From positions 434,001-498,000 of the forward strand of contig CP073218.1 in NCBI GenBank assembly GCA_020342235.1: 64,000 nt of DNA, in the 5' to 3' direction. Positions within the stretch are counted from its first letter, which is position 1. Every line of letters starts with the position of its first letter. The position numbers were made by a program, and so were the translations under genes. The notes beneath the pieces were generated by a model that had not been told where the DNA came from, did no database searches, and worked only from the letters and a program-made list of their open reading frames with translations. The stretch is from Saccharomycopsis phalli (lineage: Eukaryota; Ascomycota; Saccharomycetes; Ascoideales; Saccharomycopsidaceae). This document shows, in pieces, positions 40,190 through 49,846 of the stretch.

Positions 40190-40720
40190 TATGCCATGGG
40201 AATATGGTGCCCATCAATCTCAAACAGCTCTTCCCCAAAGATAATCCTCATATTCCTCGGACCAAATATTGCTACCGAGGTATCTGCAAAAGGCTGGCAT
40301 ATGATCACACTGTCTTTGATCTTAGATAATAATCCCTTATTCGTAGTGATAGAGGTAGCGGCTCCGGTGTCGCGGAGATTAAAATCAGCTCATAAGCTGT
40401 TACCTACTTAACTATAATACATTTCCCATCCCCCTGAATTTGATATTTGCGTTTCCCCGTAGATAAATTTTTCTGACTTTGTAAAGGTGATCTTGATTTC
40501 AAGATCTCACTTCACACTCGGCCATAGTGTTTCATCATCCAAGTCCAAATTGCTCCACCAGTTTCGTTTGGCCGTTTTAACATACAATGGACAACTGAGT
40601 CTTGAAAAGCCACAAAGTCTAATATCCTGAAACGAACTTTAACAATGGAGTGTGTCGATCCCCATTTCGTCACAGTGGTTTCTCTAAACGCTTCAAATAT
40701 ACCTATTGAGGCTAACAATA
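40190..40720 (-). mobile_element. Ty1/copia-type retrotransposon fossil (gag and protease remnants)
   Basis: On the minus strand two short remnants lie in the order expected of a Ty1/copia element. The first (about 40718-40512) resembles the end of a UBN2-type gag domain, with a W..... KHYG-like signature. The second (about 40390-40195) resembles a retroviral-type aspartic protease around a DTGA active-site motif, followed by a TSITTNK-like segment. Integrase, reverse transcriptase and LTRs are not recognisable. The copy is fragmentary, with several breaks, and appears old because no long similarity or terminal repeat remains. The family call is by motif only. Confidence 0.45.
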
Positions 40721-42064
40721 TACGATAACTCCTTTTGTAGGCGTTTAAGTTATTATTTTACTAAAAGCCTGCTTAAGTTGACTCTCTTAACACGAGTTCA
40801 CGTGCACATCAATTCCCCTATCTGCACCTGGATTAACTTACGACCAGCTTGACACTATGGAATCTTATTGTAAACGAATATTGGATAAGGAGAACTCTTT
40901 ATTAAATTACTTTCTGTTTAGAGAGTATTTAAGGCTGGCCAAATGTTGCTATGTCAAGCAATATTGATCGTAATTAGGCTGATACGACAGAAGTTGTCAC
41001 CAGATATCCGTGAACATTGTTGCTGCAATTCTGAAACCATCCTGCTTCAGATCGACCTTCTGTAACACAATACACCTAAGATTAGATATGGGTGTGGAGC
41101 AACGCACTAAATTTTTATTGTTTATTATTTTAGGGAAACATCCTTTGGTATGGAAAGTTTATGCCATGAACTCACAGTAGGAACTCTCACCAGTAAATGC
41201 CATGCGCTCCTAGTTGGAACTCTGGCCATCTAAAATGCTACAACTTCCATTAAAATAAGTACAGGCCGTATTTTTTTTTTTTTTCAAGGTAATGAAATTT
41301 TATTTTATATTGAGTTCCCTAAACCATTGCGAATCTTGTGGTTCATAGCACATATCCACCCCTCAAGAGCTTGAACAGTAAATGGAATTGTAGATTTTTC
41401 AGTTTAGAATAAAGCACAGCTTGCTTAGAAGCTAGATTCATTATTGTACCATCTCCTTTCAAAAATAATTTATATTTTTCAAACTATTTGTTGAGTTTAT
41501 AAACCGTCGTTGAGCAGAATACATACGTATTACTCTGGGTAAAGTATACGCATCGCACATCTATAATTAAATCACTAACAAAATTTATACAAACGCCAAA
41601 GACCTATGAAAATGACCTTGCCACTATTTAATTTATTATATTATTTAGACAACTCTTTCATGTAATTATTAATTTGCAGCTTTAAAATTTTGTACTCTGC
41701 TACTTTAGCCATTTCTAGGATCAGACTAATTTCGTGATTTGCAGTTTGCCATTAAAAATTCTGTCATAGCAAATTCGTTACTGACATTGATCCTCCAAAT
41801 TTAATTTTTTTTAAAATTATTCTAGAATACTTAAACCGCAGTAACAATTAAGGACTGCCAAATCAACGACTTGAACTTTTGCAACTCAAGTTATTCTCCA
41901 ACGTACACAATTAACCAAAGGCAAGACATTTAATCGTACTAAAATTTATTCCAATAGTTACAAATAACACAGTATCTACTCAGAAGGGTGGTAAATAGGT
42001 TTATCATAATTTACAGATCTGTATGCTTTTACAAACATCTCTTTTTCAATCGACACTATTTACA

Positions 42065-42661
42065 CTATCTCTTCACTGGCTTGACGTCACTGCTGGTTGG
42101 TGACTCTAATTCTGCCTCATCTTCCTCATAAACTAATAACCCATTCTTTTCCAAAGTTTCCAACAATTCTCCACTTTGTGCCATGCTTGTAACTATATCG
42201 CAACCCCCTAAAAACTCACCATTGATATATAATTGAGGAATGGTAGGCCACTCACTATATTCCTTAATACCTTGTCTCAACTCATTGTCTTCCAATACAT
42301 TATAAGCGGCAAACTTTTCTGGATCAATTCCAATAGACCCCAATAAAGTGATAGTGGATCTGGAAAAACCGCAAGCAGGCGCATCTGGGGTTCCCTTCAT
42401 AAACAAAACAACAGGTGCAGACTTGACTGCTCCCTCAATGGATTCTCTCATTTCTGCGCTTAACCATCTTTTAGCCACACTCTGACTAAACATGTTTCCC
42501 CGAGCAAATACTCCTTGATGGGAATTAACAGCGCCAAAAATGGCACGCTGAGTAGAGTAATTTTTGGCCGGCTGGATAGCCCTATTGCAGTTTCTTAAAA
42601 GTCCAGACAATCTATACATGGTTGGATGAGCTCTCAACAGAGAAATCATAAACTTATTCAT
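42065..42661 (-). CDS. GRX5: Mitochondrial monothiol glutaredoxin Grx5
   Basis: Grx5 passes Fe-S clusters from the Isu1 scaffold to mitochondrial targets. The protein has 198 residues from the ATG at 42661. The first ~70 residues are basic and hydroxylated with no acidic residues, as expected of a matrix presequence ([20 protein letters not shown] from an internal Met). The glutaredoxin domain holds the monothiol active site CGFS at 97-100, preceded by [28 protein letters not shown] follows, which contains the cis-proline and the GG glutathione-binding motif. The N-terminal region is longer than in Saccharomyces (150 residues in total), and later Mets at 42649 or 42619 could also serve as start. 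Confidence 0.93.
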   Translation of the reverse strand: MNKFMISLLRAHPTMYRLSGLLRNCNRAIQPAKNYSTQRAIFGAVNSHQGVFARGNMFSQSVAKRWLSAEMRESIEGAVKSAPVVLFMKGTPDAPACGFSRSTITLLGSIGIDPEKFAAYNVLEDNELRQGIKEYSEWPTIPQLYINGEFLGGCDIVTSMAQSGELLETLEKNGLLVYEEDEAELESPTSSDVKPVKR

Positions 42662-42746
42662 CACGTGACATAGATCCAATAGTGTACTCCGATTTGTAAT
42701 TCTTGAAAGCCTACAATTACCCTGCAGTAATACTAATTACTATACA

Positions 42747-45700
42747 CTAATTGAAGTTATTAATCAAGTTTTCAATCACCAAGGCATGACGATACACAAA
42801 GCTTCCAGGCTCATTGTATATCTTTGCATTCGATATCATTAACTCCAAGTCTTTTACCATTTCCTCCGTGTCCTTATAGTCGTTTAACTTCTTCTCAATC
42901 TCGTTTAAACTGATTGGATTCTTTATTATTCTGAAATAGTCCCTGTAATCCTTTTTCGAGGGAAGTTTCAAAAACAACAGAGCCACCCATTCCTTGGTGT
43001 CTGGATCCTGATAATCTTTGATAGTCTTAAGTAGCTTACCTCCTTGGATCGCCGTATCCGACATCAGAACCCCGTTCGCATTACCATTGACCTTTTGTTT
43101 TTTCACCACCACATCGTCATCAACATAGTCATCATCATCATCATCCAACGCATGTGTTACTTTCAATCTCTTACCCCGCGCCTTGAGTAAGGATTCTTGC
43201 TTTGCATTTATCACATCATCCACAGAAACGTCATCATTGTCAATTGCATCCAACCACTGTTCTTCAGTCAATCCGTCATCATACATGACCAATTTTCTTT
43301 CACGATGCTTAGCTAATTTCTCCTTGCCCTGCAACTTAGTCAACTGCTTGGTAATGTTTTCCTCACTAAACACAGGCGGCACTTCTCCATCATTCATTAA
43401 TCTAGAAGGATCACCCTTCACCTTAGCATCAGTAAGTCTCTTGATATCCATCTCGTGGAACATCTCCTTCTCTTGCTCTGATCTGGCCAAAATATCATTC
43501 AACTCCTCGTCATCCAAAATATCATCTTCATTATCCTCCTCTCCCTTCTTCTTCAATTCTTCAGCCTCCAACAATCTTCTCAAGAAAGCCTCCTGTTCTT
43601 CAGCAGTGGACTTGTTATCAAACTTACCAGCCTGGATGACCTTTCCGTCAATATTCAACTTCTCATGGGCCCGCTCTAAAATCACTTCTTCCACAGAGTC
43701 GTTGGTGATCAACCGCAAGATTCTAACCTCATTCTTTTGACCAATTCTATGGGCTCTGTCCTGAGCTTGCAAATCTTGATGCGGGTTCCAATCAGTGTCA
43801 AAGATAATAACAGTGTCCGCAGTCTGTAAATTTAAACCCAAACCACCAGCTCTTGTGGATAATAAGAAAATAAATATATCACTGTCTGGGCGATTGAATT
43901 CTTTCAACATATCTTGTCTCTCATCGGCCTTGGTACTACCATCCAATCTAAGGTACTTCATGCTCCTAAAAGCCAAATAGTCCTCCATGATATCCATCAC
44001 CGATGTCATTTGAAAGAAAATCAATACTCTGTGATTGCTGGCTTTAAATTTAGGTAAGATACGGTCAAGCAATTCAAATTTACCGCTGCATCTCCAAATC
44101 TTATCGTTGTTAGTTCTGGTTGGGTTCACCAAATCTTCCACCTCTTCAAAAACATATGGATGGTTACAGATTTTTCTCAACTGCATAATCTTGTTGTTCA
44201 AACCTTTGATCCCGCCCTTTGTGGTTCCGTTGTTAATGGTTGATCCCACAAACAAAGCATTATGACGCAACATCTGTTGATATAACGCAAATTGCAACGC
44301 AGAAAACCGACATCTAATAACCTTTTCGACCTTGTCAGGCAAATCCTTTTCAACGTCTTTCTTTAATCTTCTCAACAAAAATGGTCTCAACACCTTGTGC
44401 AATCTTTGAATCACCAACAAACTTTCTTCTTCAGATAACTCCAACTTCTCAGACGTCCCTGTATTGGCAAATGGAGTGTTGAACCATTCGTCAAATGTTT
44501 TGACGGAATTGAAGATTTTTGGTAAAACGAAATTGAGCAATGCCCACAACTCAGGCAAACTGTTTTGTAAAGGAGTACCGGTCAAAATCAATCGATTTTT
44601 GGTATGATAATAGTTTGTTAATGTGTAAGACAACTTCGAGTTTGAGTTCTTCATACGATGACCTTCATCGATTATCATATGGAGCCAGCGGATTTTGGAC
44701 AACAACGACTTGTCCTTAATGATATATTCATAGGTCGTTAATAAAATCTGGAAATCTCCTCTTCTGACCTCATGCGCCAACATCTTACGCTGCGTTGGAG
44801 TACCTTTGTAAACAATCTTTTTAATTGCTGGAGCCCAGCGTTCACATTCAAGCGTCCAGTTGGTGATGGTCGACAACGGCACGATGATCAAGTAAGGGCC
44901 TCTCTGTTTCTTTATTTCTATCAAGTAAGCAATTAACGAAATAGATTGAATTGTCTTACCCAAACCCATTTCATCTGCCAAAATTCCATTCAATTTGTTA
45001 TTGTACAACGAGACCATCCACTCCAATCCTTTCAATTGGTACTCCTTCAATGTCCCGCCCACCAACATCTCTGGCTGCTTAACCACCTTCTCTCTAATTC
45101 TATGAGCAATTTTGAAATACTCAGAGTTTTCCCGCTTATCCGCCTCATTCTCTCCGTCCATTCCCTCAATATCCTCTCCTTCAGCCTCACGCGATTCAGC
45201 CTGTTGCAGCTGCACTGCTTTTGCCAAGGAGTCCAAGAAACTGTTTGTTTGATTCAACAAGTGCGTGATTCTAGTATCCTTGGTCTTGTCCAACAACTTC
45301 ATATATGCCTCCACATCGTTGGATTTCAAGGCCTGCAATCTCTCTTTGGCAGTCTTCTCAAGTCGCTTACTTGCCTCCTTTTCAGCCTGCAGATGCAAGT
45401 TACTCACCGCCTTGAAGAATGAGTGGTTTCTATTAGTTATCACCTCATTCTGGTTGTATATTAACGAGTTGATTGCGTCCACCCTACGGTTCAAGGACTT
45501 CAACTTCTTTTTGTATTGAATATTTTTGAGTTCTCTTTTCCGCTGTTCCTCCAACTGTTCCGCGAGACGAGCAGTTTGCGGCGCAATAATTTTCAAGCGC
45601 AAGTTCATGAGTCTTCGTGCGAGAATGATTGTGGCCACGTTTTTGAGGTTTCCGTCGACATCATGCGATTGTGACGCGATTGCATTGAGAAAGTTGTGCC

Positions 45701-46412
45701 TAAGCTGTTTCTGTTTTGTCAACAACTTCAAGGATTTCAACTCCACCAAAGAGCTGACCTTCAACTTGTCAAAAGTGCCATTGTCATACTTGACTTCCAG
45801 GGGCTGGTTGAAATTCTCCAACAAGACATCGGCATTTATATTGGCTAAATTCGACGGCAAGGTCTCCAACTGCCTCAAGCGCATCTGGATCTTGTTAGAT
45901 ATCTTTAATTCCGCGTACTTGTTTCCCACCACGTCATGGTAATTGTCAATATTTCGCACCAATGATGACGAGTCCTTGGGAATGAAGTTTTCATACCGCT
46001 GTTCAAAATCCGAGTAGTCAATCTCCAAGGGCTCGAATTTCGCGTCGTGCAGCTTTGGTTCTTGACTATCTGGGGTGTAGTACTCGCTATTAAGGCCAAA
46101 CGCCAACTGGAGACTGTCGGGTAGATCCAAGTCGTTGGACAATAATTGTAAACCGATAATCTGGCGCTTTAATAAATCAGTATCGTAGTCACCACCATTG
46201 TAACTGTAGAGCTTGTTAAGTTTGGCGTCATACTCGTCTTGCTCGTTTGAGATATTATGTAGTAATTTTTCAATGGCGTTTAATTCTTCAATTAATTCGG
46301 GACTATCTTCCTTGGATATTCCGCTAGTGAAGTTCGTGTACAAAGCACCATACCGCTTGAGCAAGAGCTCAATCTGGCTAGTATCTTCTGGGTAAGGAAT
46401 CGAGATGCCCAT
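42747..46412 (-). CDS. STH1: RSC chromatin-remodeling ATPase Sth1
   Basis: Sth1 is the essential motor of the RSC complex, which slides and ejects promoter nucleosomes. The 1221-residue protein has an N-terminal helical region and an HSA segment (about 305-400: KTAKERLQALKSND, YMKLLDKTKDTRITHLL). The SNF2 ATPase starts near 450, with ADEMGLGKT (about 479-487), IIDEGHRMKN and LTGTPLQNSL. A helicase C domain follows (STRAGGLGLNLQTADTVI, AQDRAHRIGQ), then a SnAC region and a C-terminal bromodomain (about 1115-1215: FLKLPSKKDYRDYFRIIKNPI, NARIYN-type NAKIYNEPGS). Length and the lack of a long N-terminal extension favour STH1 over SNF2. Two in-frame CTG codons (residues 341 and 402) lie at polar positions. 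The start is ATG 46412 (MGISIPYPED). Confidence 0.93.
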   Translation of the reverse strand: MGISIPYPEDTSQIELLLKRYGALYTNFTSGISKEDSPELIEELNAIEKLLHNISNEQDEYDAKLNKLYSYNGGDYDTDLLKRQIIGLQLLSNDLDLPDSLQLAFGLNSEYYTPDSQEPKLHDAKFEPLEIDYSDFEQRYENFIPKDSSSLVRNIDNYHDVVGNKYAELKISNKIQMRLRQLETLPSNLANINADVLLENFNQPLEVKYDNGTFDKLKVSSLVELKSLKLLTKQKQLRHNFLNAIASQSHDVDGNLKNVATIILARRLMNLRLKIIAPQTARLAEQLEEQRKRELKNIQYKKKLKSLNRRVDAINSLIYNQNEVITNRNHSFFKAVSNLHLQAEKEASKRLEKTAKERLQALKSNDVEAYMKLLDKTKDTRITHLLNQTNSFLDSLAKAVQLQQAESREAEGEDIEGMDGENEADKRENSEYFKIAHRIREKVVKQPEMLVGGTLKEYQLKGLEWMVSLYNNKLNGILADEMGLGKTIQSISLIAYLIEIKKQRGPYLIIVPLSTITNWTLECERWAPAIKKIVYKGTPTQRKMLAHEVRRGDFQILLTTYEYIIKDKSLLSKIRWLHMIIDEGHRMKNSNSKLSYTLTNYYHTKNRLILTGTPLQNSLPELWALLNFVLPKIFNSVKTFDEWFNTPFANTGTSEKLELSEEESLLVIQRLHKVLRPFLLRRLKKDVEKDLPDKVEKVIRCRFSALQFALYQQMLRHNALFVGSTINNGTTKGGIKGLNNKIMQLRKICNHPYVFEEVEDLVNPTRTNNDKIWRCSGKFELLDRILPKFKASNHRVLIFFQMTSVMDIMEDYLAFRSMKYLRLDGSTKADERQDMLKEFNRPDSDIFIFLLSTRAGGLGLNLQTADTVIIFDTDWNPHQDLQAQDRAHRIGQKNEVRILRLITNDSVEEVILERAHEKLNIDGKVIQAGKFDNKSTAEEQEAFLRRLLEAEELKKKGEEDNEDDILDDEELNDILARSEQEKEMFHEMDIKRLTDAKVKGDPSRLMNDGEVPPVFSEENITKQLTKLQGKEKLAKHRERKLVMYDDGLTEEQWLDAIDNDDVSVDDVINAKQESLLKARGKRLKVTHALDDDDDDYVDDDVVVKKQKVNGNANGVLMSDTAIQGGKLLKTIKDYQDPDTKEWVALLFLKLPSKKDYRDYFRIIKNPISLNEIEKKLNDYKDTEEMVKDLELMISNAKIYNEPGSFVYRHALVIENLINNFN

Positions 46413-46543
46413 TTTTCTTGAAGCTAGAACGCGAGAGTGCGAAAAATAGAGCGTGGTTATAACAACAAGGAGGAAAATTTGTTTTTCGCTAACAGGTCGG
46501 GTAACCACTGCATATTGGCGACTTGCCCAATTTGGAAGTGCCC

Positions 46544-47404
46544 ATGCCGCGGCTTACCCCAAGAGATATTCGAATTGGATATGCTGAGAGCAAATATTTG
46601 GGGCTTTTAATGCCCGTAACTCGGCTGATTGATCTGGCGCGCCAGGAGCTTCGCTGGATCAGGCAGGAGTTGCCCAGGAGCCAATGGGACCGCGCGATCT
46701 TTGAAAGAGCCCGGTACAAACCACTACAGCATGTGTTGGGCAGCCAGCCGTTTGGGCCGTTGAATATTATATGTAGCCGGGATGCGTTGATTCCCCGATG
46801 GGAGACCGAGGAATGGGTGACTAATTTGCGCCGGGTTTTGCCCCGTGGGCTACGAATTGTCGATGCATGTACTGGTACCGGGTGCATCGCGCAGCTACTT
46901 GGAGTTGGGGATGGGCATAGCGTAGTTGGGGTGGATATTTCGGCCAAATGCATTGCATTGGCGGAGCGTAATGCTGCATTGAACCGTGGGAAAGTGTGCC
47001 TGGTGGAGTTTTGCCAGGGCGACATATTGTCGAGCCAAGCGACGAGGGTGTTCCAAGGCATGGATTTGTTGGTGAGCAACCCGCCGTATATCCCACGGCA
47101 CGAATACGAGCGTTTGGACAAGTCGGTACGAGTCTACGAGCCTTCGTTGGCCTTGGTGGGCGACTTGGAGTTCTATCAGGCCTTGGTGGGATGGGTGCAG
47201 AAGGTGGAGTCCTGCCAAGGGTTTGTATTTGAAGTTGGGAATGCGAGTCAGATTGAGTTTGTCGCACGGGAAATTAAAAGGTGGAATGCCAGCTGGAAAG
47301 TGGGGAGCATGAACGACGGCAACCACAAGCCCCGGTGTGTATATGGATGGAATGTCTTGGGAAAGGTTGATCTTGGTGGATTGGGTTCTACAGTGGGACT
47401 ATAA
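46544..47404 (+). CDS. MTQ1: Mitochondrial release-factor glutamine methyltransferase Mtq1
   Basis: Mtq1 is a HemK/PrmC-family enzyme that methylates the glutamine of the GGQ motif in mitochondrial release factor Mrf1. The 286-residue protein shows YKPLQHVLGSQPFGPLNI, SRDALIPRWETEEWV, the SAM motif VDACTGTGCIAQLLG, VVGVDISAKCIALAERNA, and the catalytic NPPY in LLVSNPPYIPRHEYE. FEVGNASQ follows. The first ATG is 46544; the frame extends upstream only to a TTG. The sequence is more GC-rich than that of its neighbours. It is divergent from STH1 (131 bp apart), and its 3' end overlaps that of the HAD gene by 6 bp. Confidence 0.9.
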   Translation: MPRLTPRDIRIGYAESKYLGLLMPVTRLIDLARQELRWIRQELPRSQWDRAIFERARYKPLQHVLGSQPFGPLNIICSRDALIPRWETEEWVTNLRRVLPRGLRIVDACTGTGCIAQLLGVGDGHSVVGVDISAKCIALAERNAALNRGKVCLVEFCQGDILSSQATRVFQGMDLLVSNPPYIPRHEYERLDKSVRVYEPSLALVGDLEFYQALVGWVQKVESCQGFVFEVGNASQIEFVAREIKRWNASWKVGSMNDGNHKPRCVYGWNVLGKVDLGGLGSTVGL

Positions 47405-48115
47405 TCCGTATTTCTTGATGTCGAATTCGGCAATGCTGTCGAGAATTTCGCAGTTTCCACCGAGCTGGTCCTGGGAAATTGCACTGGCGGACGCCTTGTT
47501 GCTAGGAATCCACACACTCTTGGCTCCACTGGCGATGGCGCTCTGGATCCCACTGAGACTGTCTTCGAACACCAAGCAGTCTTCAATGCGAATTTTTCCT
47601 GCCAGGCCACGGGTCTTGTTGATCCGGTCCAAAGTGTACCACCATATATCAGGACGCGGTTTGCCCTTACCCTGCAACTCCACGACGTCGCCGCCGGTGA
47701 CGACCTCGTCAAACATGTCAAATCCGCCTTCCATAAGATGGCCGGTCTTGCTGTCGTACTTTAGCTTCGTGGTGGACGTGGCTATCGCGATTGGAACCTG
47801 TTTTTGCTTCAAGTATGTCACCAACTCTTTCATACCGGGTATAAACGCGCACTGCTCATACACCTTGAGCTGCTCCGGCTTGTTTGTAATGTCGTAAAAC
47901 TGCTGCGCGGTGGCATCCAACCCGAGTTCCTGGGTGATAATCTCTGCGATTTTGATTCCCGGCCGGCCCTGGATCTTCACCAACACTTGATGTTCCAACG
48001 GCCCCGCCTCAAAATACTCGGCCAATATATTATTGAGCTGCTTCACATAGATATCCTCGGAATTTATTAGCGTGCCATCCATGTCAAAAAGCACGGCCTG
48101 GATGGTACCTGTCAT
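47399..48115 (-). CDS. HAD-family phosphatase (pseudouridine-5'-phosphatase/YKL033W-A type)
   Basis: This 238-residue hydrolase of the haloacid-dehalogenase superfamily has motif I VLFDMDGTLINSE (nucleophile Asp11, Asp13) and a helical cap. Motif II is IATSTTK, and a GKPRPD segment carries the motif III lysine. Motif IV is CLVFEDSLSGIQSA. The closest class is the beta-phosphoglucomutase/HDHD1 group. Saccharomyces YKL033W-A, often described as pseudouridine-5'-phosphatase-like, is the relative I recall. The substrate cannot be fixed from sequence. The first ATG is 48115. Its stop codon lies inside the last codons of convergent MTQ1, so the two genes overlap by 6 bp. Confidence 0.85.
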   Translation of the reverse strand: MTGTIQAVLFDMDGTLINSEDIYVKQLNNILAEYFEAGPLEHQVLVKIQGRPGIKIAEIITQELGLDATAQQFYDITNKPEQLKVYEQCAFIPGMKELVTYLKQKQVPIAIATSTTKLKYDSKTGHLMEGGFDMFDEVVTGGDVVELQGKGKPRPDIWWYTLDRINKTRGLAGKIRIEDCLVFEDSLSGIQSAIASGAKSVWIPSNKASASAISQDQLGGNCEILDSIAEFDIKKYGL

Positions 48116-48134
48116 GGTGATGTGTTTCTGGGTG

Positions 48135-48153
48135 TGAAAAAATAAATTTTTCA
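48135..48153. promoter_or_regulatory. RRPE-like near-palindrome between divergent genes
   Basis: TGAAAAAATAAATTTTTCA lies in the 47-bp interval between the HAD gene ATG and the small basic protein ATG. It contains AAATTTTTCA, the complement of the RRPE core. The same core occurs in the NOP2/TRM6 promoter of this window. Confidence 0.45.
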
Positions 48154-48162
48154 ACCTTACAC

Positions 48163-48504
48163 ATGAAGGGCTCCAAGGCTACGAAATCCACTACGGGAGC
48201 GAAGAAAACCGGCAGCAGAGTTTTGAAAAACAAGCAGACTGCCAAGGATAAGAATAGAAAGAAACTGAACAGCCTGAAAAACCACAAGTTAATTAGTCTC
48301 TTGGACTCGAATACGGGCCTGATCCTACATGAGGCTGCCAAGTTGGAAGCACCACTGGCCAGCAAGAGCAGCTTGAAAGATGCAAGCAGCTTGAAAGATA
48401 TAGGAAGCTTGAAACTTCAGGATAACGTCACGGTACAGAAAAACCAGCAGTTGAATAAAGACATCATGTCACAGTTGGAGGCTATAGACAATATAAAACT
48501 CTAG
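48163..48504 (+). CDS. Small basic protein, unknown; candidate nucleolar factor
   Basis: This 113-residue protein starts at ATG 48163. The first ~50 residues are very basic (MKGSKATKSTTGAKKTGSR, then KNKQTAKDKNRKKLNSLK) and resemble a nuclear or nucleolar signal. A helical middle with LISLLDSNTGLILHEAAK follows. Near residues 68-86 a small in-frame duplication gives SSLKD-ASSLKD-IGSLKL. I do not recognise the family. The RRPE-like site just upstream suggests a ribosome-biogenesis role, but this is inference only. Confidence 0.65.
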   Translation: MKGSKATKSTTGAKKTGSRVLKNKQTAKDKNRKKLNSLKNHKLISLLDSNTGLILHEAAKLEAPLASKSSLKDASSLKDIGSLKLQDNVTVQKNQQLNKDIMSQLEAIDNIKL

Positions 48505-48743
48505 CATGACCCGAGGCGCCTACAGGGGGCACTGGTTCGGTCACTGGTTCAGTCACTCAGGGGGGGACCTGACCGGCGGCTGGAAAAATTTTTTTTTTTT
48601 TTTGGCCACAAGGTACGTCATAAATTCCACATTTATAGCCTAATCAAATGTGATTTTGTTGTTGCCGAGCCCCGTGTGTTACCCTGCTGAATGGATTTAT
48701 AAAACGACTATTGCCCGCTGGTTTGAATTCCACCATTAGTAGC

Positions 48744-49429
48744 ATGGCTCCGTCGGAAAATAATCCTCCTCAAGTTCCCGAGGGCTGGAAAGCCGTGTGG
48801 GATAAGGAGTACAAGACGTAAGTATTCTACCCTGGTGTTTTACTTGACTGACTGGTAGTTGGTTTTATGTTAATTTAAAAACTGGTGCGTCTCAATGGGA
48901 TTTACCAAAGGGTAGTGCTGGGCCGCCAGCCGATCAAAATAAGGGACAGGGCTCGTCCAGACCCCAGCAGCAACAGCCATCCCAGAATCAAAGATACAAC
49001 CAGCAAGCCCCACCTCCTTATGGTGGCGGATATCCCCCACAGCAACAACAACAACAGCAGCAAGGGGGGTACCCGGGCGGCGGATATCCTCCACAGGGAC
49101 CGCAGGGTTATGGCGGATACCCTCCTCCTCCTCAAGGATACGGGGGGTATCCACCTCCTCAGGGCTACGGGGGTTACCCACCTCCTCAGGGATACGGCTA
49201 CCCACCGCCACAAGGCTACGGGGCTCCTCCGGTGCAGTATGTCCAGCAACAACAGGCTCCTCAAAGGAAATCTAAGTTCGGAGGCTTGGGGACTGGCTTG
49301 CTTGCAGGAGGAGCCGGCTTGCTTGGGGGTGCGTTAATTGCCGATGCGTTCGAGGACCACTCCTATGATCAAGGGTACGAGCAGGGATTTGACGCAGGAG
49401 AAAACTATGATGATGGTGGGGGATGGTAG
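48744..49429 (+). CDS. WWM1: WW-domain protein Wwm1 (one intron)
   Basis: Exons are 48744-48817 and 48859-49429 with a 41-nt intron (GTAAGT donor, TAG acceptor, degenerate CTGAC branch point). The spliced protein has 214 residues. The intron interrupts the WW domain itself, in the codon for Thr25. Joined, the domain reads VPEGWKAVWDKEYKTWFYVN with W15 and W38 (ASQWDLPKG) as the two signature tryptophans. A Gln/Pro/Gly/Tyr-rich tract of GYGGYPPPQ repeats follows. The end is a glycine-zipper-like GLGTGLLAGGAGLLGGALIA segment and an acidic tail. This is the layout of Saccharomyces Wwm1, which binds the metacaspase Mca1. Without exon 1 the frame has no start and half a WW domain. Confidence 0.9.
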
Positions 49430-49690
49430 GTACACTATTTGGATTTTTTTTTGTATGTATTACATATTTGCCCGTTTTCGGCTTGTTGTAGCTAGGCCTT
49501 ATTGCAAGGCGACAATTCGGCTGACGCCGCTCATGAGCAGACCCTGGATTTACCATGCATCGGGTCATTCCAGTAGATGGAAATTCGGTGGTTTCCTGGT
49601 TGGAATGTGTAGAGACTGTGTTGAGTGCTTGCCTCATGAGAGGAATGTATGGTATAACCTTTTAGCTGTAACCTTTGATTGCTATAAATT

Positions 49691-49738
49691 GAATTGTAAA
49701 TCGAATTATAAATCGAATTATAAACTGAATTATAAATT
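49691..49738. repeat. 12-bp tandem repeat, 4 copies
   Basis: GAATTATAAATC and close variants (GAATTGTAAATC, GAATTATAAACT, GAATTATAAATT) repeat four times head to tail. They are very AT-rich and lie downstream of WWM1. Confidence 0.75.
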
Positions 49739-49846
49739 TAAATTGCAATAAACTTACAAATACTTGGACATCTAGCTCTGCCAAATACACACGCTTGGTT
49801 GCCAAGCGGCTGACTACACTACTTTTCAATGACCTACACCACTTTT

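Larger units (their letters stand above)
38800..42064. other. Gene-poor AT-rich region with fossils
   Basis: 3.3 kb without an intact gene, the longest gap in the window. It holds a probable Ty1/copia fossil (about 40190-40720) and a possible aspartyl-protease relic (39880-40041). It also has a 15-T run near 41270 and a pair of ~30-bp imperfect direct repeats (41162-41232, each containing ATGCCATG and GGAACTCT). Small open frames at 39172-39378 and 39525-39902 have no recognisable domain. From about 40750 to 42060 the sequence is very AT-rich and I see nothing definite in it. Confidence 0.6.

Noticed and set aside
46544-47404. Recent bacterial transfer of MTQ1
   Set aside because: The bacterial-like PrmC fold and higher GC are striking, but Mtq1 is a standard yeast nuclear gene of mitochondrial function, so no transfer need be invoked.
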